This document shows, piece after piece, positions 25,691 through 40,755 of a DNA stretch of 64,000 bases. The position numbers were made by a program, and so were the translations under genes. Numbering within the stretch: position 1 is the stretch's first letter; the number at the start of each line of letters is the position of its first letter. The stretch covers positions 15,214,576-15,278,575 of the forward strand of contig CM038711.1 of the NCBI GenBank assembly GCA_021613375.1, written 5' to 3'. The notes below the pieces were generated by a model, which made no database searches, had not been told where the DNA came from, and was given only the letters and a program-made list of their open reading frames with translations. The DNA is from Megaleporinus macrocephalus. Taxonomy: Eukaryota > Chordata > Actinopteri > Characiformes > Anostomidae.

Positions 25691-27060
25691 TTTTCCCCTT
25701 ATTCACATTTATGCACATAACCATTCTGTATTGTTCCATATAAAATTATATAATTATATGTCCTGTTAATTATGCTAACACTGATCTATGCCATTATTCA
25801 CTTGTATTCATTCTTCGGGACAAGGCAGTAATAGTGATGTCTTCCCTAAAATATGTTCAGTTGGAATCCATAATTCATAATGCAATCTTTTAAGAAGGTT
25901 TTATGCAATTTAACTTTTTCTGTCATTTATTCTCCGTCTCAATTACTCATTGGAAAGGGCATCAAAACTTTCTTTTTCTGGGATATATTATATTAGCTCC
26001 AAATGTCCTTTCTGGCGCCCTCCCCAGACTGCTCTAACATTCTTAAAAAAGAATTAGCCACCAGACTTTGAAAAAAAAAAAAAAACCCACTTCTTGCTGC
26101 TGTCTTTCATTTCATATGAATTAGTGTTATAACCACCAAGGCTAGACTGTAATAGCCAAATGCATGCACTTAAAAGAGAACATCAATCAATATGCTAACT
26201 TAAGGATTCAGACAATATGCCAGACGGCAGACAGCGGGAGGAATCTCTTTCTCAGACTGCAATTGAACTTCACAGTTGAAGCATTTAAAATAGATCAAAG
26301 TCGAAGGGCTTTATAAAATGGGGAGGTCAAAAGGGTCATTTTTATGACATCAGCACAGGGCTGGAGGAAGAGGTGCCTGCTTGTCCGCTGGGTCCAACAC
26401 TTTCACTGTGACTCCCCTGGATGTTTTGTTAGCTTGGCTGCTGCCTGCAAGCCTACTGCTGTTTTTAGGATTAAAGTCTTAGCTTTGCACTCCTGTACAC
26501 AATTTGCTTGCTGGGCTTGTTGGAGCTGGAACCCTTTTGGCTATCTACGTGCCACAGTGATCACTTCCACCCCCTACAGGAGGCCAGCAGCAGTGCAATC
26601 CTTTTTCCTTTTTTTAAACCCCCTTGAGATGAGAATGGGTTTCCATCTGCCCCATTTGCTGCCAACGTGGGCTGTTTTTGCCACAAACTGGAAAGTCGTC
26701 GTAAAGTCAGCAACAGCTGCTGCAGTGTTTAGAACAGTACCTCCTCCGCTCTGCCAAAACCCCCGAGCCCCATGGTTTAACACCCCCAGACAGCTGTTTG
26801 TTTTGGTTACATGTGTAACCTCGTGTCTCAGCTGCAGAGAATGTATGTCTGATTGCATTTTTGTGCATTTTTCGCTGCATTCATTTAACCAGCTTTTGCC
26901 TTTATTGGTGAATGTTTGTCACAGAAGAGACATGCTTTTACAGTGCTGCTAAATAGACACATTTCAGGGTTCTTTGTAGCTTTTTGCAAGCAGTGTTAAT
27001 TTGTGAGCAGCAAAAACTGGTTATTGTAATCCAATTCTCTTTCAGCCAAACATTTTCTTG
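25691..27060 (+). other. Intron; 202-codon open frame of unknown meaning (26344-26952)
   Basis: The longest open frame of the window runs from ATG 26344 to a stop ending at 26952. It is Cys- and Trp-rich, with no signal peptide pattern, transmembrane pattern or domain that I recognise. A 94-codon frame overlaps it on the other strand (26574-26858). Local base composition is near balanced, which lengthens chance frames. I do not call it a gene. Confidence 0.25.
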
Positions 27061-27062
27061 AG

Positions 27063-27089
<27 letters not shown>
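27063..27089. repeat. (AT)n microsatellite
   Basis: About 13 AT units. Confidence 0.95.
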
Positions 27090-27094
<5 letters not shown>

Positions 27095-27702
27095 TAAAAT
27101 ATGCAGTGCAATGTCAGTGCTGACTTGGCTCATGCCTTTGTGATAAAAACACAGTTGGAAGGCGATTCTCAACAAATAAAGAGAGGTGGAAGGCTGGCTT
27201 ACACAATAAATATAAAATGGTTGATATGTCAAGTGCACACGTTTAAGATTTCTGATGTGAAGGATTTTTATTTAGGATATGTTCACAAAACAGGCTTAAA
27301 TTTAATTTTCTTAATAAATCTTATTTTTTTGATAGATTGCTCACAATATCTTTTAAATTTGATCTATTTCCGACATTGAACAGATCACATTCCAAAACTG
27401 ACCCACATGCACCAAGAAACACTGCTTCACACTGTACGCTTTCCCGGATGAACAATCATGACTGCCAGTGAATGCAGGTCTGTTCCCAGCAGTTTTAGTT
27501 TCATCTCCAGTAACATCACAGGAGCTATCAAAAAGTTCCAATAGCTGACAGCTGGGCTCATCACCCAGAATGCATTCAAGTTGTCTGTGAAAAGGGGACA
27601 TTATTCGGCTACAGCCACTTCTTTTCCATTTATTTTCTTGGCTTCTTTAAACTGTGCTTCTCCTATGGCCATTTAGACATTTGTTTCGAAATCTCTTCAT
27701 TA

Positions 27703-27703
<1 letters not shown>

Positions 27704-27762
<59 letters not shown>
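27704..27762. repeat. (TAA)n microsatellite
   Basis: About 19-20 perfect TAA units. Confidence 0.97.
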
Positions 27763-27763
<1 letters not shown>

Positions 27764-27779
27764 AACTGATACCACTCCT

Positions 27780-28010
27780 AATAATTAAAATAAACTTTTT
27801 TATAAAGCACCTTTCATTCACTTTAAATGCAGCTCAAATCACTGTACATACATAGAGACAAGCAGGCAAATATTAGTGAAATAAATACAACAGATTACAG
27901 ACAATAGTATATAAGATAAGCTAATAGCAAAAAAAAAATGTTAATAACTTAAAGTTTAAAAAAATGTATAAAATACAGAATAGAAAGAAAAACAAGAAAA
28001 AAACAAGATT
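27780..28010. repeat. Fragment of a LINE-like dispersed repeat
   Basis: TATAAAGCACCTTTCATTCA, then AAATGCAGCTCAAATCACTG and TACATA resemble the A-rich end of a widespread fish repeat, of which a longer piece is probably at 46.95-47.72 kb. Confidence 0.35.
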
Positions 28011-28596
28011 GGAATAATTACGATGGTTTCTAAACAGATAAGAGCCTTCCATTATTTTTTATTTTTTTTAATTGCTAGAGAAACAACACCCCAAGTGTCT
28101 GAGGATTTGGCAGTGCAAATTGTGGTAAATATCGAGTTTGACTGACACATTAAAATAGTTCTGACTAAGTCACATTGCCGCATATCTGATATTTCAGAAT
28201 CACTTATAGAAGTCCTCCAAATTGGAACCAAAACAGTCAGATTTAGAGTGACAATACAGACTAATAACACATTGGATCAGATTTGGGTCACTTTTACTTT
28301 CTGTGTGAATGTAGCCTTAGATTATACAGTTTAATAAATCTGTAAACATATCTATAGATACTGATTGACCGATTGCGTTTACACAGAGAAAATGAGGCAC
28401 CTTAGGGTTTTGGTAGCTAGGCAGAGGAAAGTTCCAGGTTGTCTGGTTTTTAAGCCATAAAATCTCACTGTAGAGACTACTCTGACACCACTGTAGCTAA
28501 ACTGTAAAATTAAAAGCTTGTGTACAAAAGATGTAACGATGTAGTTTTAAATGTTTTATTTTGTTTGTGTGTTTGCCTGCATATGAAATGTCAAGA

Positions 28597-28740
28597 AAGT
28601 CATTCAGAGTGGTCTGAAGAAGAAAACTTCTGAGTCAGAATTGTTTACAAATAGTGATAGTAACCAGACAACTGAAGTGCCTCTAAACCGACAACTGAAG
28701 TGCCTCTAAAAGCTCCCTTACAGAAAGTTATTAAATTAAA
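28597..28740 (-). repeat. Dispersed repeat family A, copy 2, with a 21-bp internal duplication
   Basis: In inverse orientation it holds AGTCATTCAGAGTGGTCTG, TGATAGTAACCAGAC and AAAAGCTCCCTTACAGAAAG. ACAACTGAAGTGCCTCTAAA occurs twice in tandem with one extra base between copies (about 28668-28710), a private change of this copy. Confidence 0.55.
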
Positions 28741-31048
<2,308 letters not shown>

Positions 31049-31803
31049 AATGTTAATATAAACTTTAGCTAACCCAAACCACTCTAGTCCGTTACCATAA
31101 CAACATAATATACTAAAGCTGTTTTATTGCAGTATATATTGTCTTCGTTGCTTTCATTGCTTTTATCAATGACCTCACGTTTAAAGCTGGCACAAGCTAC
31201 ACGACGCTCCAACAAGGCAAGAGCTCGGGTCAGTGAAACTGCTGACTGCGGGATATTTCTCAACACAAGCCTTAAAAAGTGAAACACCCAGACCACCTCA
31301 CAACCGAAGCCAGTTGCCAAAGCCAACAAACACAGCACGTGAATTGTGAAAGCTGCCAAAACAAAAAATAAAACAATAAACAGTTTCCACTTTCTGTGGT
31401 TTTAATTTTTGGGTGGTAGACAAATCTACCTGTTTCTGAAATCTGAAGAAACACGTCCCCTTATCCCCCTGGTTCCTAAGCCAATGCCCAGGACTGTATT
31501 GCATTGTCCTCAATTCTTTGTCTGCTTTTTTTTCTGGACCCACAGTCATTTCCAGTATTCCGTATGAATAAACACATGCGTTGGAGATGAGAGCGTTACG
31601 TCTGTTTTCCATTGCATGTTTCAATAATGCTATTGTTGTTTATGCTGCTCTGTTGTCAGTCCTTCCCATGCTGTTCTGATTCAATCCACCGACACGGACT
31701 TTTAACAAACAGCTTTTGGCAGGGCTGAAATTTCGCAACAGAATCTGCTCCCTATTTATCATTTTGATGATTCATGTTTGTATAAATATATACATAAAAT
31801 ACA

Positions 31804-32535
31804 TACCAACTCAATTCCAAAGAAGTAGGGAGAGTAGATAAAATAAAAAGAGAAAAAGCAGAAACTTACAGGCATGTAACTGAGAACAACACGAAGAAGA
31901 GATATTTAATCTTGAACCTTATCAGCTGTTACCTTTTTTAAAATAAATAGTAATTTCAAATTGAAATAGTCCAACAGTTTAAGAAAAATATTTCTCAACA
32001 CATAATTGCTAATAATTTTTCTATCTACAGCCCATAACCTTATAAAAAATTTAGAGAATCCTGAAAAAAGGACCGTGTTAAAACCTGACATGCTTCTGTA
32101 ATAATGACCACATAGACTTGACAATACTTTGGAAAACACATTTTGTTGCTGCATCTACGAAGAGTCTACTGTGCTGAGCTGAAAAATATCAACAACAACA
32201 ACTAGAAATGCTGTCTGCTTCTTTTGGCAGAGGCTGACTGACCGAGTCTCTCCTTTAAATTGTGAGGTGCAATATGAACTACAGTCTTCAACGGAGACCT
32301 CAGACTGTGGAGACGCTGAATTGTCAAACATAAATAGGATAAAGAATTCACTGCTAACAACTGATATCCTCAGTTCCCAAAATGACTTATAAGTGTACAA
32401 ATATCAATAAAATTGCTAAAATTGTTTTTCTACTATTTGCCTTAAAACACAAGTCAAAGAAATATATATATGTAATGTAAATCATTATTTTCTGATCATC
32501 TATTGTTCCAACTTTTTGGGAATGGGATTTGTAAG
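31804..32535. mobile_element. Deleted element with Tc1-like ends
   Basis: The left end ACCAACTCAATTCCAAAGAA continues GTAGGGA. The right end is TTCCAACTTTTTGGGAATGG continuing GATTTGTA. The two are imperfect inverted copies and share the 'acaacccaattccaaaaaagttggga' end with the Tc1-like element at 37.5-38.7 kb. The interior (730 bp) has minus-strand frames at 31906-32154 and 32155-32400, about 80 codons each, which are not recognisable transposase. Likely a non-autonomous relative. Confidence 0.6.
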
Positions 32536-34739
32536 TAAATGTGCAACGCAATGATATTTCTCTATTGTGAGTGAATGGGTCGCAATGAGGTTACCTAAAC
32601 AGAGATATGTTTTAATTAGCAGTTGCCAGCTGGTGCAAAGCCAGCACATTACTCCACATATTGTTCACCTAAAACACTTGGATTCTTCTTTAGTGGCTAA
32701 GACAAGCATGTTGCACACAATTTTACACTGATTTTACTGCCTCTGACACATTTTTCACAATCATAGTACATTTTTTATCTCTATCCTGTCTGTGTGAGTG
32801 GGTTAGAGATGCAGAAATGATGACTGTCCCTGGCCTTTTGTTGCACCAAGGATGTACATGCCAGTTCTCTTTTCAAGCTTTTTTTTTGGTTGGGGATCCT
32901 CCGGTGTGACGTGAAAGAAAGAACATCCTGTATCTTCTGCCGACTGGGTCAGATCTCAGGGGAGATCCTCGACTGTTGCGGAGGAGTGGGGTTGTGGAAC
33001 CAGAACGCACATTTTGATCGGCCTTTGCTGACTGGCACAGCTGATGCTGAATTCTTGTGATATCCAATTCCCTGACATCCAGATTGTCAGTGGTGCATAG
33101 GGCTCCCCTAGCCTTATTATTCTTACTGTGACAGACCAGAATGTTTTCACCAGTATATGTATGTTTGGGATTCACTGGCTGTTCTCAGATGGGTAGTTCT
33201 GGCTGTAATATCTGATTGGCTGAGCCATGCTGGAAGTCATTTTAAAACTGGGGGTCTTAAGTCAAAACAGGTGTTACACACTAGTCCTTCATTTTCAGTG
33301 AGAAAAATTCAATATCAATTTCAGAAAATTCAAAAATTCAATTTCAGATATTTAGGCCCAAGCCTTTTATTTATTACAGCTTCCATTGTTTTCATGGAAC
33401 ATACTTTTATTATTATCTTATTATTTTAAAAGGAATATGCAGTGGTCATTTTCTACACCTACGAGCTTCAGTCTTGGAAATTGGTGGTATTTGCTGCTTA
33501 CAATTCAAGTGATCCTAAACACATGTAATGATGTTCAGGTGTGGGCTCTGGGGTGGCCATCAATTGTTCTGAGGACTGTGGTTTCTTTGTTTTATTTACA
33601 AAAAAACAAAACAAAAAAAAAAGTGTGGATTTTTTCTGAACTGAAGCAAAGTCTGATTTTCTGTTTGACAGATGTCTAGATGTCTTGCACAGTTGTTAGA
33701 AGGCTGATTTTCTCTATATATTTTAATTAAACTATAAAAGAAAATAAAAAAAGATAAAATCTTCATGGTCAGGTAGACTTACAGCTAAGAAAATAGATTG
33801 CTTGGCAAGAAAATAGCTTATTGTTAATAATTATAATAATTGTACTTACTTATAGAATGCTGGTCAATAATTATATAATGTCTTGCTGCCATTTTATATA
33901 AGGCACCTAAAGCTGCATTACAATGATTTTGCCACAGTTTATACTGAATTTTTCAGAACTATGCATAATTCAAAGATTGGCGTCTTACATTATTAATGCT
34001 GATATTGGAGGAATAATGGAACATCCAAAAAATGTTCTGTAATATAGCTTTTTAGAGGTAATAAATGCAAATGACATATTCATAATCCACTATAAACACA
34101 TTCATCAAAATCTTTTTAGGTTCTATAATGCCCAACATAAGCCTTCGTAACTATAGATAAATAATCACATGCATAAACACAGTATAAAGCTTTATAGCTT
34201 TATATTTATATCTTTTTTTCTTTTCTTAACATTATTCATGACACTACAATCATAAAGCTTAAGAACAAATGTGGTGTTCATTCAGGAAATGTTTTACAAA
34301 TAGTCAAAGTCTAAGAACTTATATATTTGAAAGCATGCTTCCACACAAACTGGCAATAGGCAACATTTATTATTAAGCTTTATTATTTTGGTCTCACCAA
34401 CACAACAGGAAAAATATTTTCACTTTGTGCTTTCAACTGAAATTTTATACTGTGGCATTATAGAAGTTTATATATGAGATTATAAACACTTATATAAAGT
34501 TACAAAGTCTTATGTCAAGCATTATAAAACATTATGACTGCTTTATAGACCTTCATGAATGCAGTTATAATGCATGAACACATAAAACGATTCATAAAAC
34601 AGGTTCATCAACAACTTTTTTTGCAACACATAAAACTAGTTTGAATGACATCTTAACCATTTAATTATGCAGAAATTATGCTGTTTACTGTTCTGTGACA
34701 TTAAACTATTTTCTTTATTTCTCCTCCTTATTTCTCCAG
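32536..34739. other. Intron up to the transmembrane exon
   Basis: 33500-33720 contains GATGTTCAGGTGTGGGCTCT and GGACTGTGGTTTCT, which resemble the interior of a fish Tc1-derived MITE. 34080-34600 is rich in 'tataaagctttat' and 'cattataaa' motifs in both orientations, probably an old palindromic repeat. The last 60 bases are the pyrimidine tract of the exon. Confidence 0.35.
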
Positions 34740-34887
34740 AAAAGCCCCTGCCTCAGGGACCACCCGGAGGTATTCTTGGCATTCTGGGTGTAGTGGTGGT
34801 GGCTGGACTGATTGTAGGCGTGGTTGTCACCATATGCATGGTATACAAGCGTGGACAGAAGCCCCGCACGGAGACCGACAACGACTT
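34740..34887 (+). CDS. nectin1: Nectin-like alternative transmembrane exon (probable nectin-1 beta type)
   Basis: An internal exon of 148 nt encoding the membrane-spanning part of a nectin-type cell adhesion receptor, which joins neighbouring cells by Ig-domain contacts. A pyrimidine-rich tract ends in CAG at 34737-34739, and the donor is GTAAGT at 34888. The exon starts with the second base of a Glu codon (phase-1 intron, usual after Ig domains) and ends two bases into a codon. The protein reads (E)KPLPQGPPGG, then a hydrophobic helix of about 25 residues rich in I, L, V and G, then a basic stop-transfer KRGQKPR and the acidic ETDND. From memory, human nectin-1 beta also has an E-K-P-x-P-Q start and a Q-K...E-T-D stretch after the helix. 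The alpha-type membrane exon and its afadin-binding end were not seen. The open frame continues 5' into the intron, but that extension has no coding character. Another nectin paralogue is possible. Confidence 0.8.
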
Positions 34888-37464
34888 GTAAGTATGACTG
34901 CACTGCTTTGCTCAACTAATTTTGCCATCTCGTCTCATAGAACGTTACCACTGAGACACAGACTTTCTAACCATCAACAGGGCTCTTTCAGTGAGGTCAC
35001 CTCACTTATGGTAATGGGGACCAAAAAAAAGTATTTCTCATTTTGTTAGCTCGAGCACATGCTTGATTACTTAAGAGTATGTTAACTGTTTGATAAAGAG
35101 GCTATTTGATTGCCTCGCAGACATGATTTGACCATTTCCACCATTAAGAAACAGGTGTTTCAATCAGGGCTGATTGCATAAGACACATCAGCCTACCACT
35201 GGAGCCTGCCAAAGCATTATGGGTCATAAACAGAGCGCTTGATTCTCCAGTTCGGAGCCCACACTCCTCTTCAGACGTTGAGAAGCAGCATTGTCCAAAA
35301 AGGTTCGGTGTGCTGAGCAGATGGAGTGGTGCAGAGCTTTGGTGAAACGTGTGTTTCAGAACATTGTTAGACACAAGCAGATTTACAATCAGGCTTTATT
35401 TTTCTGCGCTATAATCAAGTACAGGCCCAGTGTATAGCATCACTACAGCTTAGTTTCAGTTTTGCAATGAAAGACAATACAGAACGGATGCTCGGCATGT
35501 GTGATTATTTGCTGGAAGCTGTTTGCTGTAACATGCTCTGCAAATTGTGTCCCATATAATAAATATATTAATAATGTGTAGCATATACAGTTGGATGCAA
35601 ATGTTTAATTTTTTTTTTTTTCAAAGAGTAGATAAAAAAAACTAAAGAAAGGATAATCATAAGAAAATGTAAAAGGACTATAAACAATGTAGTACTGAAT
35701 TTCCAGAATTTTTTGGGCAGACGTGAAATCATGGCACCATGACTTGCTGGGGCTATACTCAGCATTAACCATCCCTTAACATTATAACGGTGAAAGAACT
35801 AGAATCATTTCTGTTTAATAGCCCTCCTCAGCTAGGCTAATGCCCCACATATCCTAGCTATGTGGTACTTGGGTAATCAACTTAAAGACCACATGAGGAA
35901 AGCACATTGTGCTTACAGGAGACATATTAGGGAATATGGCTAACAGACTACAGGCTACTACTTGTCAGTTAGCTTACACTAGCTACACATTAGAAAAATA
36001 TGAATACAAATATGCAAAAAGAACCCATTTTAATTTGTGTAATGTCACAAATACCAAAACATTTATAATTATCCTCTTATTCAGCCTACAGCAGTTTATT
36101 CCCATGTATATAACTGCAGTTATAAAGAGTGTTTCAACCTGGACTGCTTTCTGAATAATGTAAATTTGAAAATTTGAAAAAGTAAAGGGTGGCTTATCAG
36201 AGCAGAGCTAATTTACATATGGCAGTCTTCAAGGCACATAAAACAGCTTGATGAATTCTTATGAATTCAGGGGTTGGAAATGATTGTGTTATTTGTAGAT
36301 AAGCCCATGCAAATGTCTAGTCAAGTAAGATGTCTAGTCAAATTTTGTGGGACTTTTTTGACCACATCATATGTTTTTATCCAGCTCAAGGGTAGATGCA
36401 ATAGTAGCTAGTTCTCTAGTTCATTAGTTCACATCATTATTAGACACATCCTTCACCAAGAGTTTTGTTTGTTTTGCTGGCAATGCTCGGATTTGTCCAT
36501 CTAAATTCATGCCTCATGAAGAGCTGTTAACACGTTTTTGCCTAAAAAAAATGCAATTTGACCAGGTGTGTATGACTGTCAAATGACAAAAAAATTGGGA
36601 TTAATTAATGTAATAATAATAAAAATGTAATTCATATAAATCCAAAAGTTTCTTCTCTGGGACATGTCATTGAAAAACTAGCTAAATGAAAGAACTACAG
36701 CTGCTGCTTCAAAACAACACAGAGCCATTTACATTAGAAAATCACAGCTGGGCTTCAAGTTAGAAATACAGAAAGGCCAAAATAAAAAATATATATTCAT
36801 AGAATTTTATAAAAATGTATTGTTTAAATATGTTTTACCACAAAAACAAAAACATTCATATTAAATACATAAATAAATAAATATATTACAACTGCAATTA
36901 ATTACATTTACATTTCCTTTACGTTTTGCATTGGCTTTTGCATCTGTTTTTGATGACAAAATTAAAGAAAAAAATGTAAAGGATAGTTTTTTCTGTACTA
37001 CACTGTCAGAAGAATTACATAAATGTGATATAGATTGAAAGTTTAGATTTCAATAGATTTTTTGCTTGCTTACATGAGCTTCACATAAGAAAAACATAAT
37101 TATTTTGAAGTACATCACACTTTTGCTCTTGCCAGCAATAACTCCTAAGGGCTAAAAGGAAATTACATCAATTCTTAATATTTCTCCATAATACGGTTGC
37201 TAAAATGTAACCAAAATGACTTGATGAAATCAATAATGAAATGGTATGTTGTATGGAAACATACTAAGTTTATTTACTGTGGCAGTGACAAGAACCATGG
37301 CTCATAACAATTTACAATGCAAATAAATTATTTTCTTTCTCCTTACTATGCCAGACCAACCAGTTAACCTACATTTGTACTCTGAGTTTTCGTTTGTAAT
37401 TTTGATTATGATAAATACTGGAAAACCTGAAAAAAAATGTTTAGGGAATATTTTGCTTTACATC
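34888..37464. other. Intron 3' of the transmembrane exon, no gene
   Basis: AT-rich. 35140-35380 looks non-repetitive and is less AT-rich. ACAGTTGGATGCAAATGTTT near 35587 may be a terminal fragment of the MITE type found at 47745. No coding signal. Confidence 0.4.
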
Positions 37465-38708
37465 ACCCTGCATGAGTTGGGATGCTGTGTAAATAAATTT
37501 TATTCACAATAGAATATAGAACACATGTGAAATGTTAAAAGTGAGACATTCTACAGTTTCATTAAACATATTAACTTATACAGAACTTAATGGCAGCAAC
37601 ACGTCTCAAATAAGTTGGAAAAGTAAAAAGAGCATTCTAAAGAGGCAGAGTCAGAAGAAGGGAGATGGGCAGAGGTTCACCAATCTGTGGTGGTTGATAT
37701 TGGATGCTCATGATCTTCGGGCCCTCAGGTGCCACTGCATTTAAACAGGCATCATTCTTAAAATTCACTGCATGGGCTCAAGAACATTTCTAGAATTGGC
37801 CATGCAATCCACAAATGCAAGTTAAAGCTGTATCATGCAAAGAAGAAGCGAGACACGATTAAGAAACACCGCCACCTTCTCTGGACCAAAGCTCATTTAA
37901 AATGTACTGAAGCAAAATGGAGAACTGTTCTTTGGTTAGATGAATTAAAAGGTGTAGTTCTTTTTGGAAATCACAGACACCATGTCCTTTAGTCTCAAGA
38001 GGAGTGTGACCATCCAGCTTGTTATCAGCACACAGTTTAAAAGCATGTATCTCTGATGGTGTGGGATTGCATTTGTGCCTATGGCATGGACAGCTTACAC
38101 ATCAGAAAAGGCCCTATCAGTGCTGAACAGTATATACAGGGTATAACAGTATACACTTACATTCAGACGTCTTTTTCAGAGAAGGCCTTATACAATTTAG
38201 CAAGACAATGCTAAACCACATATTGCATCTATTACAACAGCATTGCTTTGCAAAAGAAGAGTTTGGGTGTTTAACTGGCCTGCCTACAGTCCAGACCTTC
38301 ACCAGTAGAAAACATCATAAACATCATGAAACAACAAATCTGGCAAAGAGATCCAGGACTGTTGAGCAGCTAAGATCCTACATCAGACAGAATGGGACAA
38401 CATTCCCCTCCCAAAGCTCCAAAAGGCGGTCTCCTCACTTGCCAGATGTTTACAGACTGATGTTAAAAGAAGAGTAAATACTACACAGTGTTAAACATGG
38501 TCCTGTCCCATCATTTTTGAGATGTGTTGCTGCCATCTGCCAAGTTCTTTGAGTTAATGTTTTTCATGAAGTATTAAAATGTCTCAGTTTCAACATCTGA
38601 TATATGTACTATGTGTCTATGAGATTTGCAAATCATTGCATAATGTTTTTCTTTTTACATTTACTTACATTTTATACAGTTCCAACTTTTTTTGGAATTG
38701 GGTTGTAC
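37465..38708 (+). mobile_element. Near full-length decayed Tc1-like transposon
   Basis: A 1.24-kb element. Its left side carries GAGTTGGGATGCTGTGTAAA, and its right end is TCCAACTTTTTTTGGAATTG followed by GGTTGT. Transposase traces on the plus strand, spread over three frames, include GATGGGCAGAGGTTCACCAA, DAHDLRALRCHC (37532-37744), KKHRHLLWTKAHLKCTEAKW (about 37860-37920), the DDE-region piece LDELKGVVLFGNH, DHPACYQHTV and LMVWDC (about 38055). Many stops and frameshifts are present, so it is inactive. I recognise this as a very common Tc1-like family of fishes. Confidence 0.85.
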
Positions 38709-38799
38709 CTCTCTGCCATGAATAAAAATAAATGCATTAGACCAAAAACTATAACAAATTAATGTACAAGACGTCACGCGGTGTTAATAACCATGTTGT

Positions 38800-39005
38800 G
38801 TGAGATGTTTCTGTGGGGGAGCTTTTAATGGCATTAAATGATTTATTAATTTGGTTCCCGTCACCAGCACTGTGAACAGTCTGGACATCCTGTACGTCTC
38901 TCTAGAATGCAGCATTTAAAATCAAACCACTCTGAATGACTTTGTTTACGCCCTTTCAACTAATTACCATATTTTGAAAAATCGGTAGAATTCCTATTTA
39001 ATGGC
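38800..39005 (+). repeat. Dispersed repeat family A, copy 3
   Basis: TTTCTGTGGGGGAGCTTTTA, GGTTCCCGTCACCAGCACTG, GTCTCTCTAGAATGCAGC, CTCTGAATGACTTTGTTTAC and ATTTTGAAAAATCGG appear in the same order as in copy 1. Confidence 0.6.
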
Positions 39006-40755
39006 AATGTTTTTGAAACTCAGGGGTACCAGGTGTGCTATTCTAAAATGTGTAAACAATGAAGAAAGTTACCTGCTTACTAAAAAATGAACTGGTCTTA
39101 AATGATCGCCAACATCTAATGTTCCATGAGAGCTGACTCATGGCCTGGCACGAAGCTGAGCTGAGTGAGTTTGACAGCATTGTTCACTCTAATTGAGTAA
39201 GCAGAGGCCATTATGGACAGCTATTGGACAGGACTTCCTCTCTCTCTGCTCCTCAGCGTCAGCCAGGCTATTTTGCATCCAGTACTTGAAAAAAGCCTTC
39301 CCAGAATTCAGAGCACTGGCAAGAACTGCCCACGCTCAGAAATATAATGGATAGGAACTGAAAGCAAAAGGCTTTCTCCTCTGTTAAAAAAACAAAAAAC
39401 AAATAAATAAATAAACCGCATGTGTGTGGTCAAGAAAGTAAGATGATGGTGAAACACAGAGAGCATGCAACGATTGGCTGCCCAGCGAGAGCTGCCCTCA
39501 GCCACACTCTGGCAAAACACAGTGAGTCCAATTAGTGTCAAATGTTTACGAAACACAGGTAACAGTGCACAGTTTATTTATTTATTTATTTATAGCTCAG
39601 CCATTAAAAGTCAAATTTGACTTTCATTTCAGTGTCTCTCCATAAAAAAGCAGTATTTCTACGTTTTCATCAAATTCAAATCATTTACTACTTGCAAACA
39701 AAGTGTGGTTTTGATGAAATCTAGGATTCACACCTCTGACACAACTGCTAATAAGAATGAGAAATTGTTAGCAGTGCATTGTTTCCGTAGGTTAACTGAC
39801 CTTTCCGTGTCCCCCCTTTTTGTGTTGTAAGGTTGGACAGCAGTTACAGAATGTTAACGAAGATCCTATTCAACATGTTGTGGCCTAGGTGCAGAAGAAT
39901 TGTAGAACATAGAGAACATTCCTTGTATTATTTTTTAAATTTCTATCTCCTGGTGGTACTCACAGCTGGCTGCCATCCAGACATGCTCTCTGCCATCTCT
40001 TTTGCCATTCTACGGCTCTGATGAGCTTTCTCACACATTGCCTTTACCGCCCATTTCCCTGCACTGCCTTTTCATCTGCAGTCCTTGGCCAAGCTTGGTC
40101 CTCTCCGTGCTGTCCACTTTTGAGTTTTTGGTCGTGCACTTCTTCTAAATCCTTCCCAGCCTGGAACGCTGTGGGAAACACAGAACTTTAACCCATTAAA
40201 TGGCCAAGATCCACTGATGGGTCCAAAGTTTTACTGCACACACTTGTAACTAAAAAATTACTCTATGTAATCCATGTAGTCTCTGAATAATTTGATATAA
40301 GGGGTGCAAATGCTCCCAGCATGCTCAGTATTAAACAACTGTGTAGAAGAGGATGCACAACATAGAAGCTGCATGACAGTGCAGGTGTAATATCGAACAG
40401 TGATACACATCTGGGAATTTCCTAACCTAATCCTATGCCTCATGAAGATGGAGCTCAAGTAGGTGCACTCATCAACAGTGTTTGATGGCGAACAAACCTG
40501 ACGATAGCTCATAAATATAACAACTCATGGTTAGAATAACGGCTGAATAGTCCAGTTCAGTATGTGGATGTGTGTTACTTATGAGGCAAAAACATTGCAA
40601 GAGAAAAAACGCTCTATACTTTATTTTTAGATAATATCTCAAACAGCTATATGTGGCTAATGCCATCTGTTTCAGTAAATGTGATGTGGAATGAACAAGA
40701 ATCCTTGTTAGCAGGAGATTTATCACAACCCAGAAGCAACCCAAGCTGAATATAT
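39006..40755. other. Intron, no recognisable gene
   Basis: Includes a TTTA repeat at about 39570-39595. 39800-40180 looks non-repetitive and less AT-rich. Minus-strand frames at 40258-40780 continue from the neighbouring Tc1 fragment but show no transposase sequence. Confidence 0.4.

Noticed and set aside
26574..26858. Minus-strand 94-codon frame overlapping the 202-codon frame
   Set aside because: No family resemblance; likely a chance antisense shadow.
34667..34739. 5' extension of the transmembrane open frame, beginning with a Met and reading as hydrophobic
   Set aside because: It runs through the pyrimidine tract and the acceptor AG; the hydrophobicity comes from T-rich sequence, not from a signal peptide.
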